From Pseudoduganella plicata (GTDB lineage: Bacteria > Pseudomonadota > Gammaproteobacteria > Burkholderiales > Burkholderiaceae_D), in contig NZ_CP038026.1 of assembly GCF_004421005.1 (NCBI RefSeq), positions 2,480,001-2,544,000 on the forward strand: 64,000 bases of DNA. Reading direction: 5' to 3'. Positions 1 through 7,445 of this stretch are shown here, piece by piece. The translations under genes and the position numbers were made by a program. Positions within the stretch are counted from its first letter, which is position 1. Each line of letters starts with the position of its first letter. Below the pieces are notes generated by a model that had not been told where the DNA came from, searched no databases, and worked only from the letters and a program-made list of their open reading frames with translations.

Positions 1-1299
1 GATCAGCAGCGCGGCGGCCGCTGCCAGCAACGCAAACAGAGCGCCCAGTGCGGCCAGCAGCGGCGCGGCACCATGCTGCAGCCGCACTTCGACGGGCAAC
101 GCGGCGCGCGAGCCCTGGATGCGCTCGGGCGGCGTGAAGATGTCCGGCAGCGGATCGCCCGGGAACAGGGTGGCCATGCGCTGGCGGAAGGCCTGCGACA
201 GCTCCAGCTTCTGGTCCGATAGCTGCACGTCGATCCGGCCCGGCAGCACCTGCGCGGAGCCGGCCGACTGCAACGCGGCCAGCGACCATTTACCCGGCAG
301 GTTCGCCACCGGCAGCGCCATCGTCGATGCCAGCGGCTGCGGCTTGCCCGGTGCCAGTGCCGCCACGTCGTCATGCGCAAGTGCCAGCGGCTTGACGGCG
401 CCCGCCAGCGACGACTGCGCGGCGATGCGCGCGTGCGCAATCGTGTACGGGTAGATCGCGTTCTCCAGCCGCCACGTGATGCGTGCGGCGGGGGGCGGAC
501 CGTTCGCGGTGGCCTGCGCGTCGACGTCCGCGCGCAGGCGGCCGTCGGGCAGCGTAGCGAAGGTGACGCCTGGGACGTTCTCGACGCGCGTCGGCACGAG
601 CCGCACCGTGTCCGCATCGAGCGGTTTCAGACGTGCCGGGGGTTCCGTGATCACCTTTTGCAGCCGGCCGCTGCGCAGCAAGGCGTCCAGCTCGCGCATG
701 CCCTGCTCCTGGACGGCAAACACGTAGACCATCAGGCCGTTGGCGCTGTAACGCTCGCCCTTGACGGGCATGTGCAGCGGGAAGGCGACAGCCTTGCGGA
801 TGGCCGCCCCCGAGTGGATCAGCTGGTAGAACTCGCGGTTGCGCTGGGCCGTCGCCTGGTCGTTGTTCGGGCTGTTCTTGTTGTTGGTGAACAGCCAGAC
901 AAGGCCCGGCTTGCCGCCCAGCGCCTGGGTCATCGCCGAACCGACCGCCTCGCCCAGGTCCGTGTCGGCCAGGGCGCCGCCGTGTGGCTTGCGCGCCACC
1001 GTCAACGGCGCCAGCGCAGCCCGCACGGCCTCGCGCTGGGATTTATCGTCGACGCTGCGGGACATTAACGCGCGCGGCGACGGCGCACCCGGCAGGCCCT
1101 GGTTGAAGGCAGCCAGCACGAGCGCATCGCCCGGCTGCGTGGCGGCCGTGACGACCTCCGCGATCAGTGGCTTGTATTGCGACGACGGGTCCGTGAAGAA
1201 CGGCTCCATCCAGCCCGAATTCTGCACGAGGAAGACGTGCGACGTGGCGTGCGCCGGTCCGGCCAGCGCCGCCAGCAGCCCTGCCAGCAGGACGCGCAT
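1..1299 (-). CDS. Secreted VWA-like membrane protein, C-terminus outside window
   Basis: The frame is open from ATG at 1299 to the window edge, giving 433 visible residues. It begins with a signal peptide (MRVLLAGLLAALAGPAHA). Next comes HVFLVQNSGWMEPFF, which sits where a von Willebrand factor A fold has its first strand and metal site. The DxSxS residues are not kept (NSGWM), so metal binding is doubtful. A hydrophobic stretch near residues 410-433 (LLAALGALFALLAAAAALLI) suggests a membrane anchor after a periplasmic domain. The start overlaps the stop of the upstream gene by one base (TGATG), so the two are translationally coupled. The VWA assignment is from the look of the sequence only. 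I do not know the function. Confidence 0.72.
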   Translation of the reverse strand, partial: MRVLLAGLLAALAGPAHATSHVFLVQNSGWMEPFFTDPSSQYKPLIAEVVTAATQPGDALVLAAFNQGLPGAPSPRALMSRSVDDKSQREAVRAALAPLTVARKPHGGALADTDLGEAVGSAMTQALGGKPGLVWLFTNNKNSPNNDQATAQRNREFYQLIHSGAAIRKAVAFPLHMPVKGERYSANGLMVYVFAVQEQGMRELDALLRSGRLQKVITEPPARLKPLDADTVRLVPTRVENVPGVTFATLPDGRLRADVDAQATANGPPPAARITWRLENAIYPYTIAHARIAAQSSLAGAVKPLALAHDDVAALAPGKPQPLASTMALPVANLPGKWSLAALQSAGSAQVLPGRIDVQLSDQKLELSQAFRQRMATLFPGDPLPDIFTPPERIQGSRAALPVEVRLQHGAAPLLAALGALFALLAAAAALLI

Positions 1300-2816
1300 C
1301 ATGCGAAGCCCTCCAGGCGCCAGCCGCGGATGTCGTTCCAGGTGGGATGATGCAGCCACAGCTTGCCGTCGTAGACGAACGGCACGCAGGCGCCGGGGTC
1401 CTTCAGGCGGGCCACCTCGTCGAGGATGACGTTGCGCTGGCCGATCCATTCGACGATGGCGCCCGACAGCGTTTCGTCCGTCAGTGCCTTTTCGGCCAGG
1501 CCCGGATAGCGGAAACGCAGCACGAGGCCGGACGGCTGGCTGCGCGCGGCCACCACGTTTTCCAGCAGCGGCAGCACGTAGACGTCGCCGCGGGTCTGGT
1601 CTTCCACGTTCTCGACCGACCACGGATCGTCCTTGACCTGGTGGCCGCGGCGGAACAGCAAGGTGCCGAAGCCCAGCCGGGCGCCGCCGATGGGGTGGAC
1701 CTGCGCGACGCCCGTGGTGCCCAGTTCGCGGAACGAATAGCTTTCGCCGTCATGGCCCAGCAGCCACAGGCGGCCATCGCGGCTGCGTACGGGACCGCCG
1801 CATTGCAGGCGCGGCTGCCACGGGAATGGCCAGGGCAGCCAGCGCGGCGCGCTGCCGGGACGCCACAGCAGCTGGCCTTCGTCGTGCAGCCAGCACAGTT
1901 GTCCGTCATAGCTGTACGGGCGTGCCCACCCTTGCATCGGCACGGGCACCTCGTCGGCCCCCAGCACGTCCATCGATTCGGGGTCGGCGCCGTCGTGCGC
2001 CGCCGTCCACAGCCGCACGGTGCGGGCGTAGTGGGCGCCGCCCAGGATCAGGCAGGCGATGCGGCCGCCGACGGCGCCGGGGCTGGCAACGAGCTCCACT
2101 TCGAGCACGGCTTCCGTGTGAAAGGTCTCGGTGACGGGGTTGACGATCAGGCGGTACAGCCCGCGCTGCGACGGGACCAGCGCCACCTCGCCGCGCCGCT
2201 TCGGCTGCACGACAGGCAGCCAGGCGTATTGCGAGGCAGTGAAGCGCAGGTCGGCCGTTCTGCCGTCCGGTGCCAGCACCTGCCAGTGCGCCGCATGCGG
2301 GTCCCAATACTGCAGCACGTTGCGGGTATAGGCCAGTGCCAGCAGCCGCTGGGCGGCAAAGCCGAAGGTGGCGGCGGCGAAGACGCAGATGGCGTTGGGC
2401 GGTACGGGCATGCGGACATCGGCCTGGCCCCGCGCCGGCTCCGGCGGACGCGTCTCCAGCACGGCGGCCAGCGGCTGCGCCGTCTGCGGCAGGCCATGCG
2501 GCACGTGGCGCGGCAACGGACAGTCGTCTGCGCTCAAGGTGGCACTGGTGGCACCCCACCAAGCGGGTCGGCGCGTCATGTCGGCCATGGAGAGCGGCGC
2601 GCCGCACTCGGGGCAGTACGCGAAGCCTTCGGGATAGATGGGTGCGTGCGCGCAGGCGGACGGCAGCGATGCACCGAGCAACTGCGCCACGTCCGGCAAG
2701 CGGTGGCGCACACCCTGCCAGTCGATGGGGGCCCCGTCCTTGCCTGCCTTTTTCTCGAAGCGGTTGTGTTCCCCTTCCAGCCACGTGCCGTGCGCCGTCT
2801 CCCACCTGTACGCCAT
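1299..2816 (-). CDS. Hypothetical protein with N-terminal zinc ribbon
   Basis: About 505 residues. The start chosen is MAYRWETAHG, because GGAGG lies just upstream of that ATG; an in-frame ATG at 2840 has no visible ribosome-binding site. Near residue 75 there is a YCPECGAPL motif typical of one half of a zinc ribbon; no matching second CxxC is obvious. The rest is soluble, rich in Trp, Pro and Arg, and reads like a beta-rich propeller or display domain (several GxLWLL/DGxLWxW-like segments). No signal peptide. It is coupled to the VWA-like gene downstream, so the two probably work together. I do not recognise the family. Confidence 0.72.
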   Translation of the reverse strand: MAYRWETAHGTWLEGEHNRFEKKAGKDGAPIDWQGVRHRLPDVAQLLGASLPSACAHAPIYPEGFAYCPECGAPLSMADMTRRPAWWGATSATLSADDCPLPRHVPHGLPQTAQPLAAVLETRPPEPARGQADVRMPVPPNAICVFAAATFGFAAQRLLALAYTRNVLQYWDPHAAHWQVLAPDGRTADLRFTASQYAWLPVVQPKRRGEVALVPSQRGLYRLIVNPVTETFHTEAVLEVELVASPGAVGGRIACLILGGAHYARTVRLWTAAHDGADPESMDVLGADEVPVPMQGWARPYSYDGQLCWLHDEGQLLWRPGSAPRWLPWPFPWQPRLQCGGPVRSRDGRLWLLGHDGESYSFRELGTTGVAQVHPIGGARLGFGTLLFRRGHQVKDDPWSVENVEDQTRGDVYVLPLLENVVAARSQPSGLVLRFRYPGLAEKALTDETLSGAIVEWIGQRNVILDEVARLKDPGACVPFVYDGKLWLHHPTWNDIRGWRLEGFA

Positions 2817-3003
2817 ATTCCTCCGCCTCTGATTGGACATTGCGCGCGCGTGCGCGCAGTTGTGTCAATCATAACGCATCGACACGGGCGTTCGGCGGAC
2901 GCACCGAGGATTTCTGGACGGTTACCCCTGACAAAGGAACCGCGGCGGCGCCATCGCACGCAGGCCCCGCCCCAGCGCAGCAAGACGTTGCCGGCCCGGA
3001 AAG

Positions 3004-3035
3004 CGGAACGGGGACAGTTGCCTGTCCCCGTTCCG
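3004..3035. repeat. Perfect palindrome with GGGGACAG core (family member A)
   Basis: Arms CGGAACGGGGACAG (3004-3017) and its exact complement (3022-3035) around a TTGC loop. It lies just past the stop of the gene ending at 3041, which is read on the minus strand. It could fold as an RNA hairpin, but no long T run follows. The GACAG/CTGTC core recurs in other intergenic palindromes of this window. Confidence 0.75.
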
Positions 3036-3040
3036 ATGCG

Positions 3041-3499
3041 TCAGTCGCCGCCCAGATTGATCTTCTTGGGCGGCGGTGGCGGCGTCCACGGCACGGCGTC
3101 GCTCTCGGGTGCCGAGTCCATTGCGTCGGAATATTCCAGCCAGCGTTTCAGGCTGTCCATGCGGCGCACATTGATGCCCTTGCCATTGATGTAGCCCACC
3201 TGTTCGAAGTATTCCAGTTTGGTCGTCATCTTCGACGTGGTCGGCAGGTTGTCGACCAGACGTTCGTAAGCTTTCCTCGCCTTTTGCTCGTACTTCACCA
3301 GGTGCGGCTCGCTGAAACGGTTGCTTTCGTAATAGATCGTGACCGTGCGGTCATGGTTGCCGAAGCCGACGACCGCCGCCCCCTTGCGCAGGGTCTGCAG
3401 TATTTCATCCTTGATGTGCGCCGTCGGCACGAACAGCGCCGCCCGCCCGTCCGCATCGGGCCGTTCCTGCGGCAAATCCTGGCCAAACGTCACTGTCAT
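3041..3499 (-). CDS. Small hypothetical protein
   Basis: 152 residues from ATG (MTVTFGQDLPQE); a GTG four codons upstream is an alternative start. The protein is soluble with no signal peptide or membrane segment. The middle part (KYEQKARKAYERLVDNLPTT) is likely helical. The end is a proline run (WTPPPPPKKI) that may be an exposed tail. It is a single-gene unit: the next gene upstream diverges, and a perfect palindrome lies directly downstream. I do not recognise the family and infer no function. Confidence 0.65.
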   Translation of the reverse strand: MTVTFGQDLPQERPDADGRAALFVPTAHIKDEILQTLRKGAAVVGFGNHDRTVTIYYESNRFSEPHLVKYEQKARKAYERLVDNLPTTSKMTTKLEYFEQVGYINGKGINVRRMDSLKRWLEYSDAMDSAPESDAVPWTPPPPPKKINLGGD

Positions 3500-3689
3500 G
3501 CTCTTTCCCACCCTGATAGTTGCGCCAGATACAAGTGTTGCCGCCCGGCTATAAGTGGACCGATTCTAACCCGCGCACCATGCGCCCACAAGCCGCGACG
3601 CCGTTTCCCTCCGGAGCCAACCGTATAATGCGCATGGCCGCAACACTTTGCCGTACTTTTGGCCCTGAACCCTTGTATTGACTGCAAAT

Positions 3690-4742
3690 ATGACGTCTTT
3701 TCCACCCGCCATCCTCGATGCCGCCGCGCGCAACGTGGCCGCCCTGCTGGCACATGCCATCGAGTACACGCCCGCGCATGCCGCGCTGGTCGTGTTCGAC
3801 TGCCGCAGCGAACTGAATGCCGCGCTGACGCAGGCCTACCGCCGCGCGCTGCCCAATGCGACGTTCATCGATTTCGACAGCGTGGGTCCGGACGACGTGC
3901 TGGCCGCCTTCGAGCGCCTGTCCGCCGGCGACCTGACGGTGCTGATCCAGACCACGAGCTTCCGGCTGAACGACTACCGCATCCGCATGGAGCTGTTCAA
4001 ACGCGGACTGAAGGTGATCGAGCATATGCATCTGTCGCGCATGCCGGGCGAGCAGGGCCTGCACTACATCGACGCGCTGGCCTACGATCCGGCCTACTTC
4101 CGTGGCGTTGGCCATGCGCTGAAGCGCCGCATCGACGGCGCATCGGGCGGCATGGTCGACAGCGGCGGCGAGCAGCTCGTGTTCGCGTCCCCCTTCGAGG
4201 AAGCGAAGCTCAATATCGGTGACTACAGCGCGATGAAGAATGTTGGCGGCCTCTTCCCCATCGGCGAAGTGTTCACGGAAGCGCGCGACCTGGAAGCCGT
4301 TAACGGCCGCGTGCGCGTGTTCGTCTTCGGCGACACGTCGTTCCACGTCAACCGTCCTGTCACGCCGATCACGATGATCGTCGAGAAGGGCCGTGTCACG
4401 GGCGCCGAAAACAGCACGCCCGAATTCGACGCGATGCTGGAGATCATCCGTGCCCACGAAGGCGAAGTGTGGGTGCGCGAACTGGGCTTCGGCATGAACC
4501 GGGCGTTCTCCATCACCCGCACCGTGGACGATATCGGCACTTATGAGCGCATGTGCGGCATCCACCTGTCGCTGGGCGCGAAGCACGGGCAGTACCAGAA
4601 ACCGCAATTCAAGCGCAAGGACGCGCGCTATCACGTCGACGTGTTTGCCGTCACCGAGGGCGTATATCTCGACGGCGAGCGGATTTACGCCGATGGCGCG
4701 TGGATCGTCGCCAGCGCCGCATCCCACGGCGGCACGGGCTGA
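3690..4742 (+). CDS. M29-family (aminopeptidase T-like) metalloprotein
   Basis: 350 residues. The C-terminal half carries the ligand pattern of M29 aminopeptidases and their relatives: Glu264 in WVRELGFGMN, then His299 and Tyr302 in GAKHGQYQKP, then His315 and Asp317 in YHVDVF. The family binds two metal ions and removes N-terminal residues from peptides, but some members (NicX type) are ring-cleaving dioxygenases, so the substrate is open. The start is ATG 3690; an upstream TTG is less likely. A good -10 (TATAAT, 3624-3629) lies about 60 bases upstream, with only a weak -35. The 3' end overlaps the convergent LysR gene by 58 bases. Confidence 0.8.
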   Translation: MTSFPPAILDAAARNVAALLAHAIEYTPAHAALVVFDCRSELNAALTQAYRRALPNATFIDFDSVGPDDVLAAFERLSAGDLTVLIQTTSFRLNDYRIRMELFKRGLKVIEHMHLSRMPGEQGLHYIDALAYDPAYFRGVGHALKRRIDGASGGMVDSGGEQLVFASPFEEAKLNIGDYSAMKNVGGLFPIGEVFTEARDLEAVNGRVRVFVFGDTSFHVNRPVTPITMIVEKGRVTGAENSTPEFDAMLEIIRAHEGEVWVRELGFGMNRAFSITRTVDDIGTYERMCGIHLSLGAKHGQYQKPQFKRKDARYHVDVFAVTEGVYLDGERIYADGAWIVASAASHGGTG

Positions 4743-5620
4743 TACTCGGCCAGGAGAAAATCGATCAGCCGCCGCACCTTCGGCGACGGCTGCCGGCTGG
4801 CCGGATACAACGCCGACAGGTAATTCAGTGGCAGCTCCCAGTCCGTCAACACCGGCACCAGTGTGCCGTCCAGCAGATTGCGCATCGCCAGGAACGTCGT
4901 GCTGTAGACGATTCCCATCCCCTGCAAAGCCGCGCCATGCAGCACCAGCCCATTGTTCGACGTGAACGCGGCGTCGACCCGCACAACGCGCTGCTCGCCG
5001 GCGCGGGCGAAGCGCCACGCGGTGCCGTCCGTCAGGTGCGAGAAGTGCAGGCAGCGGTGGGCGCGCAGCGCTTCCGGCGTCTCGGGCACGCCGAACTTCT
5101 CCAGGTAGGCCGGCGACGCGCACAGGATGCCGCGGCAAGGCGCCAGCGGGCGGATCGCCAGCGCGCGGCTGTCCGGAATGCCACCCACACGGATCGTCAG
5201 GTCGAAGCCATGTTCGATAGGGTCGAGCAGCGCGTCGTCCACGTGCAGCAGCGGCTGCAGGCCCGGATGCGGCAGGCTGAACCGGGCCAGCGCGTCGGCC
5301 AGCCACGTGCTGCCAAAGCTGGACGGCGCCTGGATGCGCAGCGGTCCGGCCAGTTCATCGCCGGACTGCATGACGATGCGCGCCGCCTCCTGTGCCTGCA
5401 GCACCGCGGCGCTGCACGGTTCCAGGTAGGCCTGGCCGGCATCCGTCAGGCTCACTTCGCGGGTGGAACGGTGCAGCAGCCGCACGTCCAGCCGTTCTTC
5501 CAGCTGCAGGATGTGTTTGCTGACGAGAGCGCGCGACAGCCCCAGCCTGCGCCCGGCTGCGCTGAAGCTTTTCAGGCGCGCCACTTCCACGAAGATTTCC
5601 ATTGCCCGTAATTGATCCAT
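4685..5620 (-). CDS. LysR-family transcriptional regulator
   Basis: 311 residues starting at MDQLRAMEIFVEVARLKSF; an upstream in-frame start would add a poor 20-residue leader. Residues 1-60 form the winged HTH (AAGRRLGLSRALVSKHILQL). Residues from about 90 form the type 2 periplasmic-binding-like effector domain, as in regulators of the CrgA/DsdC-like branch. The gene is divergent from the PhyH/TIM-barrel operon, with about 105 bases between starts. LysR proteins usually control the divergent neighbour and themselves, so it probably senses a substrate of that operon. Its 3' end overlaps the M29-like gene tail-to-tail. Confidence 0.9.
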   Translation of the reverse strand: MDQLRAMEIFVEVARLKSFSAAGRRLGLSRALVSKHILQLEERLDVRLLHRSTREVSLTDAGQAYLEPCSAAVLQAQEAARIVMQSGDELAGPLRIQAPSSFGSTWLADALARFSLPHPGLQPLLHVDDALLDPIEHGFDLTIRVGGIPDSRALAIRPLAPCRGILCASPAYLEKFGVPETPEALRAHRCLHFSHLTDGTAWRFARAGEQRVVRVDAAFTSNNGLVLHGAALQGMGIVYSTTFLAMRNLLDGTLVPVLTDWELPLNYLSALYPASRQPSPKVRRLIDFLLAEYQPVPPWDAALATIHAPSA

Positions 5621-5724
5621 CAGGCAATTGTCTTCATTTTGACGACAACGTGTCAACCATTTGCCGCTATCCGGGCACAAAGCGCTGCCCTAGAATGGCG
5701 TCATCCATCGACCCGGAGTCCATC

Positions 5725-6564
5725 ATGCTGAGTGCCGCCCAGAAAGAACAGTACCAACGCGACGGTTTCATCGTCATCCCCGACTTCAAGTCGGCCCACG
5801 AAATCGCGGCGCTGCGCGCGCGCGCCGCGCAGATCGTCGACGAGTTCGACCCCACGGTCGCGCAGGGCATCTTCACGACCAGGGACCAGGAGAAGAAAGC
5901 CGACGAGTATTTTCTCCGCTCCGACAACACGGTCCGCTGCTTCTTCGAAGAAGAAGCGTTCGGGCCGGACGGCCAGCTGAAACAGGCTAAATCGCTGTCG
6001 ATCAACAAGATCGGCCACGCGATGCACGACCTGGACCCGACCTTTCGCGCTTTCTCCGCCGATCCGCGCCTGGCCACCGTCGCGCGCGACCTGGGCCTGG
6101 CGGACGCGCAGGTGTGGCAGTCGATGTACATTTTCAAACAGCCCGGCATTGGCGGCGAAGTGCGCTGGCACCAGGATGCGACGTACTTCGACACGGACCC
6201 GATCAGCGTGACGACATTCTGGTTCGCGCTGGAAGACGCGACCCTGGAAAACGGCTGCCTGTGGGCGGAACCGGGCGGCCACCGCACGCCGCTGCGCGAG
6301 CGCTTCGTCCGCACGGGCGACGACATCGCCGTGGAAAAGCTGGACAGCACGCCATGGCCGGACGACAGCACGGCCGTGCCGCTCGAATGCAAGGCCGGCG
6401 CGCTGGTCTGCTTCCACGGCCTGCTGCCGCACTACAGCGCGCCGAACCGCTCGCCCGTGTCACGCCACGCGTACACCCTGCATGCGACGGACGCCAACAC
6501 GGTCTACTCGCCGCGCAACTGGATCCAGCGCGGCGCCTCGTTCCCCGTGCGTGGCTTTATCTGA
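5725..6564 (+). CDS. Phytanoyl-CoA dioxygenase (PhyH) family protein
   Basis: 279 residues. The start MLSAAQKEQYQRDGF is preceded by GGAG at good spacing. Iron ligands of the double-stranded beta-helix are visible: His149-x-Asp151 in WHQDATYF, distal His236 in GLLPHYSAPN, and a following Arg in RSPVSRHAY for 2-oxoglutarate. The family hydroxylates small substrates using Fe(II), 2-oxoglutarate and O2. Only the phytanoyl-CoA name is inherited; the real substrate is unknown. Its stop overlaps the next start (TGATG), so it is co-translated with the TIM-barrel gene, and the LysR gene is divergent. Confidence 0.88.
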   Translation: MLSAAQKEQYQRDGFIVIPDFKSAHEIAALRARAAQIVDEFDPTVAQGIFTTRDQEKKADEYFLRSDNTVRCFFEEEAFGPDGQLKQAKSLSINKIGHAMHDLDPTFRAFSADPRLATVARDLGLADAQVWQSMYIFKQPGIGGEVRWHQDATYFDTDPISVTTFWFALEDATLENGCLWAEPGGHRTPLRERFVRTGDDIAVEKLDSTPWPDDSTAVPLECKAGALVCFHGLLPHYSAPNRSPVSRHAYTLHATDANTVYSPRNWIQRGASFPVRGFI

Positions 6565-7376
6565 TGCAGATCCGGATCCTCGCCCCGCACTGGGGCAGCA
6601 ACGACCTGGCGCCCCAGGTCTTCATCGACAAGGTGGTGGCGGCCGGTTTCGACGGCGTCGAGATGTCGCTGCCGCTGGACGCCGCGCAGCGCGACGACTG
6701 GCTGCGCCGCATCGCCGATGCAAAGCTCGATCTCGTCGCTTCGCAATGGGAAACGGTGTTCCATCCGCAGTTCCACGAACACCGCGCGGCGCTGCAGGCG
6801 CTGCTGCACAACGCCTGCGCGGCGCGGCCGCTGCTGGTCAACTCGCATACCGGCAAGGATTTTTATACGCGCGAGCAGAACGAGGAACTGCTGGCGCTGG
6901 CCGATGCGATCGGGCGCGAGCACGGCGTGCCGATCGCCCACGAGATCCACCGCAGCCGCTTTTCGGGCCACCCGATGCTGCTCAAGCCTTACCTCGACAC
7001 GCTGCCCGGCCTGACCTTGACGGCCGACCTGTCGCACTGGTGCGTTGCCTGCGAATCGCTGCTGGAAGACCAGCCGCGGACGCTGGACATCACGCTGCCG
7101 CGCGTGCGCCACGTCCACGCGCGTGTCGGCCATGCGCAAGGAGCGCAGGTAGCCGACTTCCGCGCGCCGGAATACGCAGCGGAACTGGCCGCGCACCTGG
7201 GCTGGTGGGACCGCATTGTCGAACTGCGCCGCGCCGCCGGCGCGGCCATGCTGACGTTCACGCCGGAGTTCGGTCCGGCGCCGTACACGTTCAATCTGCC
7301 CTACACACGCCAGCCCGTGGCCGATGCGTGGGCGCTGAACGTGGCGATGCTGCGGCTGCTGCGCGAGCGTTACTGA
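6564..7376 (+). CDS. Xylose isomerase-like TIM barrel (sugar phosphate isomerase/epimerase family)
   Basis: 270 residues from ATG 6564, overlapping the stop of the PhyH gene by one base. The sequence has the AP-endonuclease-2/xylose isomerase-like layout: FIDKVVAAGFDGVEMS at strand 1, NSHTGKD and HEIHRSRFSG in the middle (His and Glu metal-ligand candidates), LTADLSHWC, RHVHARVG, then FTPEFGP near the end. Such proteins act on sugars or polyols with a divalent metal. Pairing with a PhyH oxygenase under a divergent LysR suggests a small catabolic module, with hydroxylation followed by isomerisation or cleavage. The substrate is not deducible. Confidence 0.85.
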   Translation: MQIRILAPHWGSNDLAPQVFIDKVVAAGFDGVEMSLPLDAAQRDDWLRRIADAKLDLVASQWETVFHPQFHEHRAALQALLHNACAARPLLVNSHTGKDFYTREQNEELLALADAIGREHGVPIAHEIHRSRFSGHPMLLKPYLDTLPGLTLTADLSHWCVACESLLEDQPRTLDITLPRVRHVHARVGHAQGAQVADFRAPEYAAELAAHLGWWDRIVELRRAAGAAMLTFTPEFGPAPYTFNLPYTRQPVADAWALNVAMLRLLRERY

Positions 7377-7385
7377 CGTGCGCTG

Positions 7386-7445
7386 TTGCCCGAAAAACGG
7401 GGTCTGGGCGACCCCGTCCGTCCCCATTTTTCGGGCAACTTTTTT
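7386..7445. terminator. Rho-independent terminator between convergent genes (family member B)
   Basis: Arms TTGCCCGAAAAACGGGG (7386-7402) and CCCCATTTTTCGGGCAA (7422-7438) pair with one mismatch. The loop can itself fold (CGGGGT...ACCCCG). Six Ts follow on the plus strand (7440-7445). It ends the PhyH/TIM-barrel operon and lies beside the stop of the convergent histidine kinase. The GCCCGAAAA module also appears in the palindrome near 58.08 kb. Confidence 0.85.
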
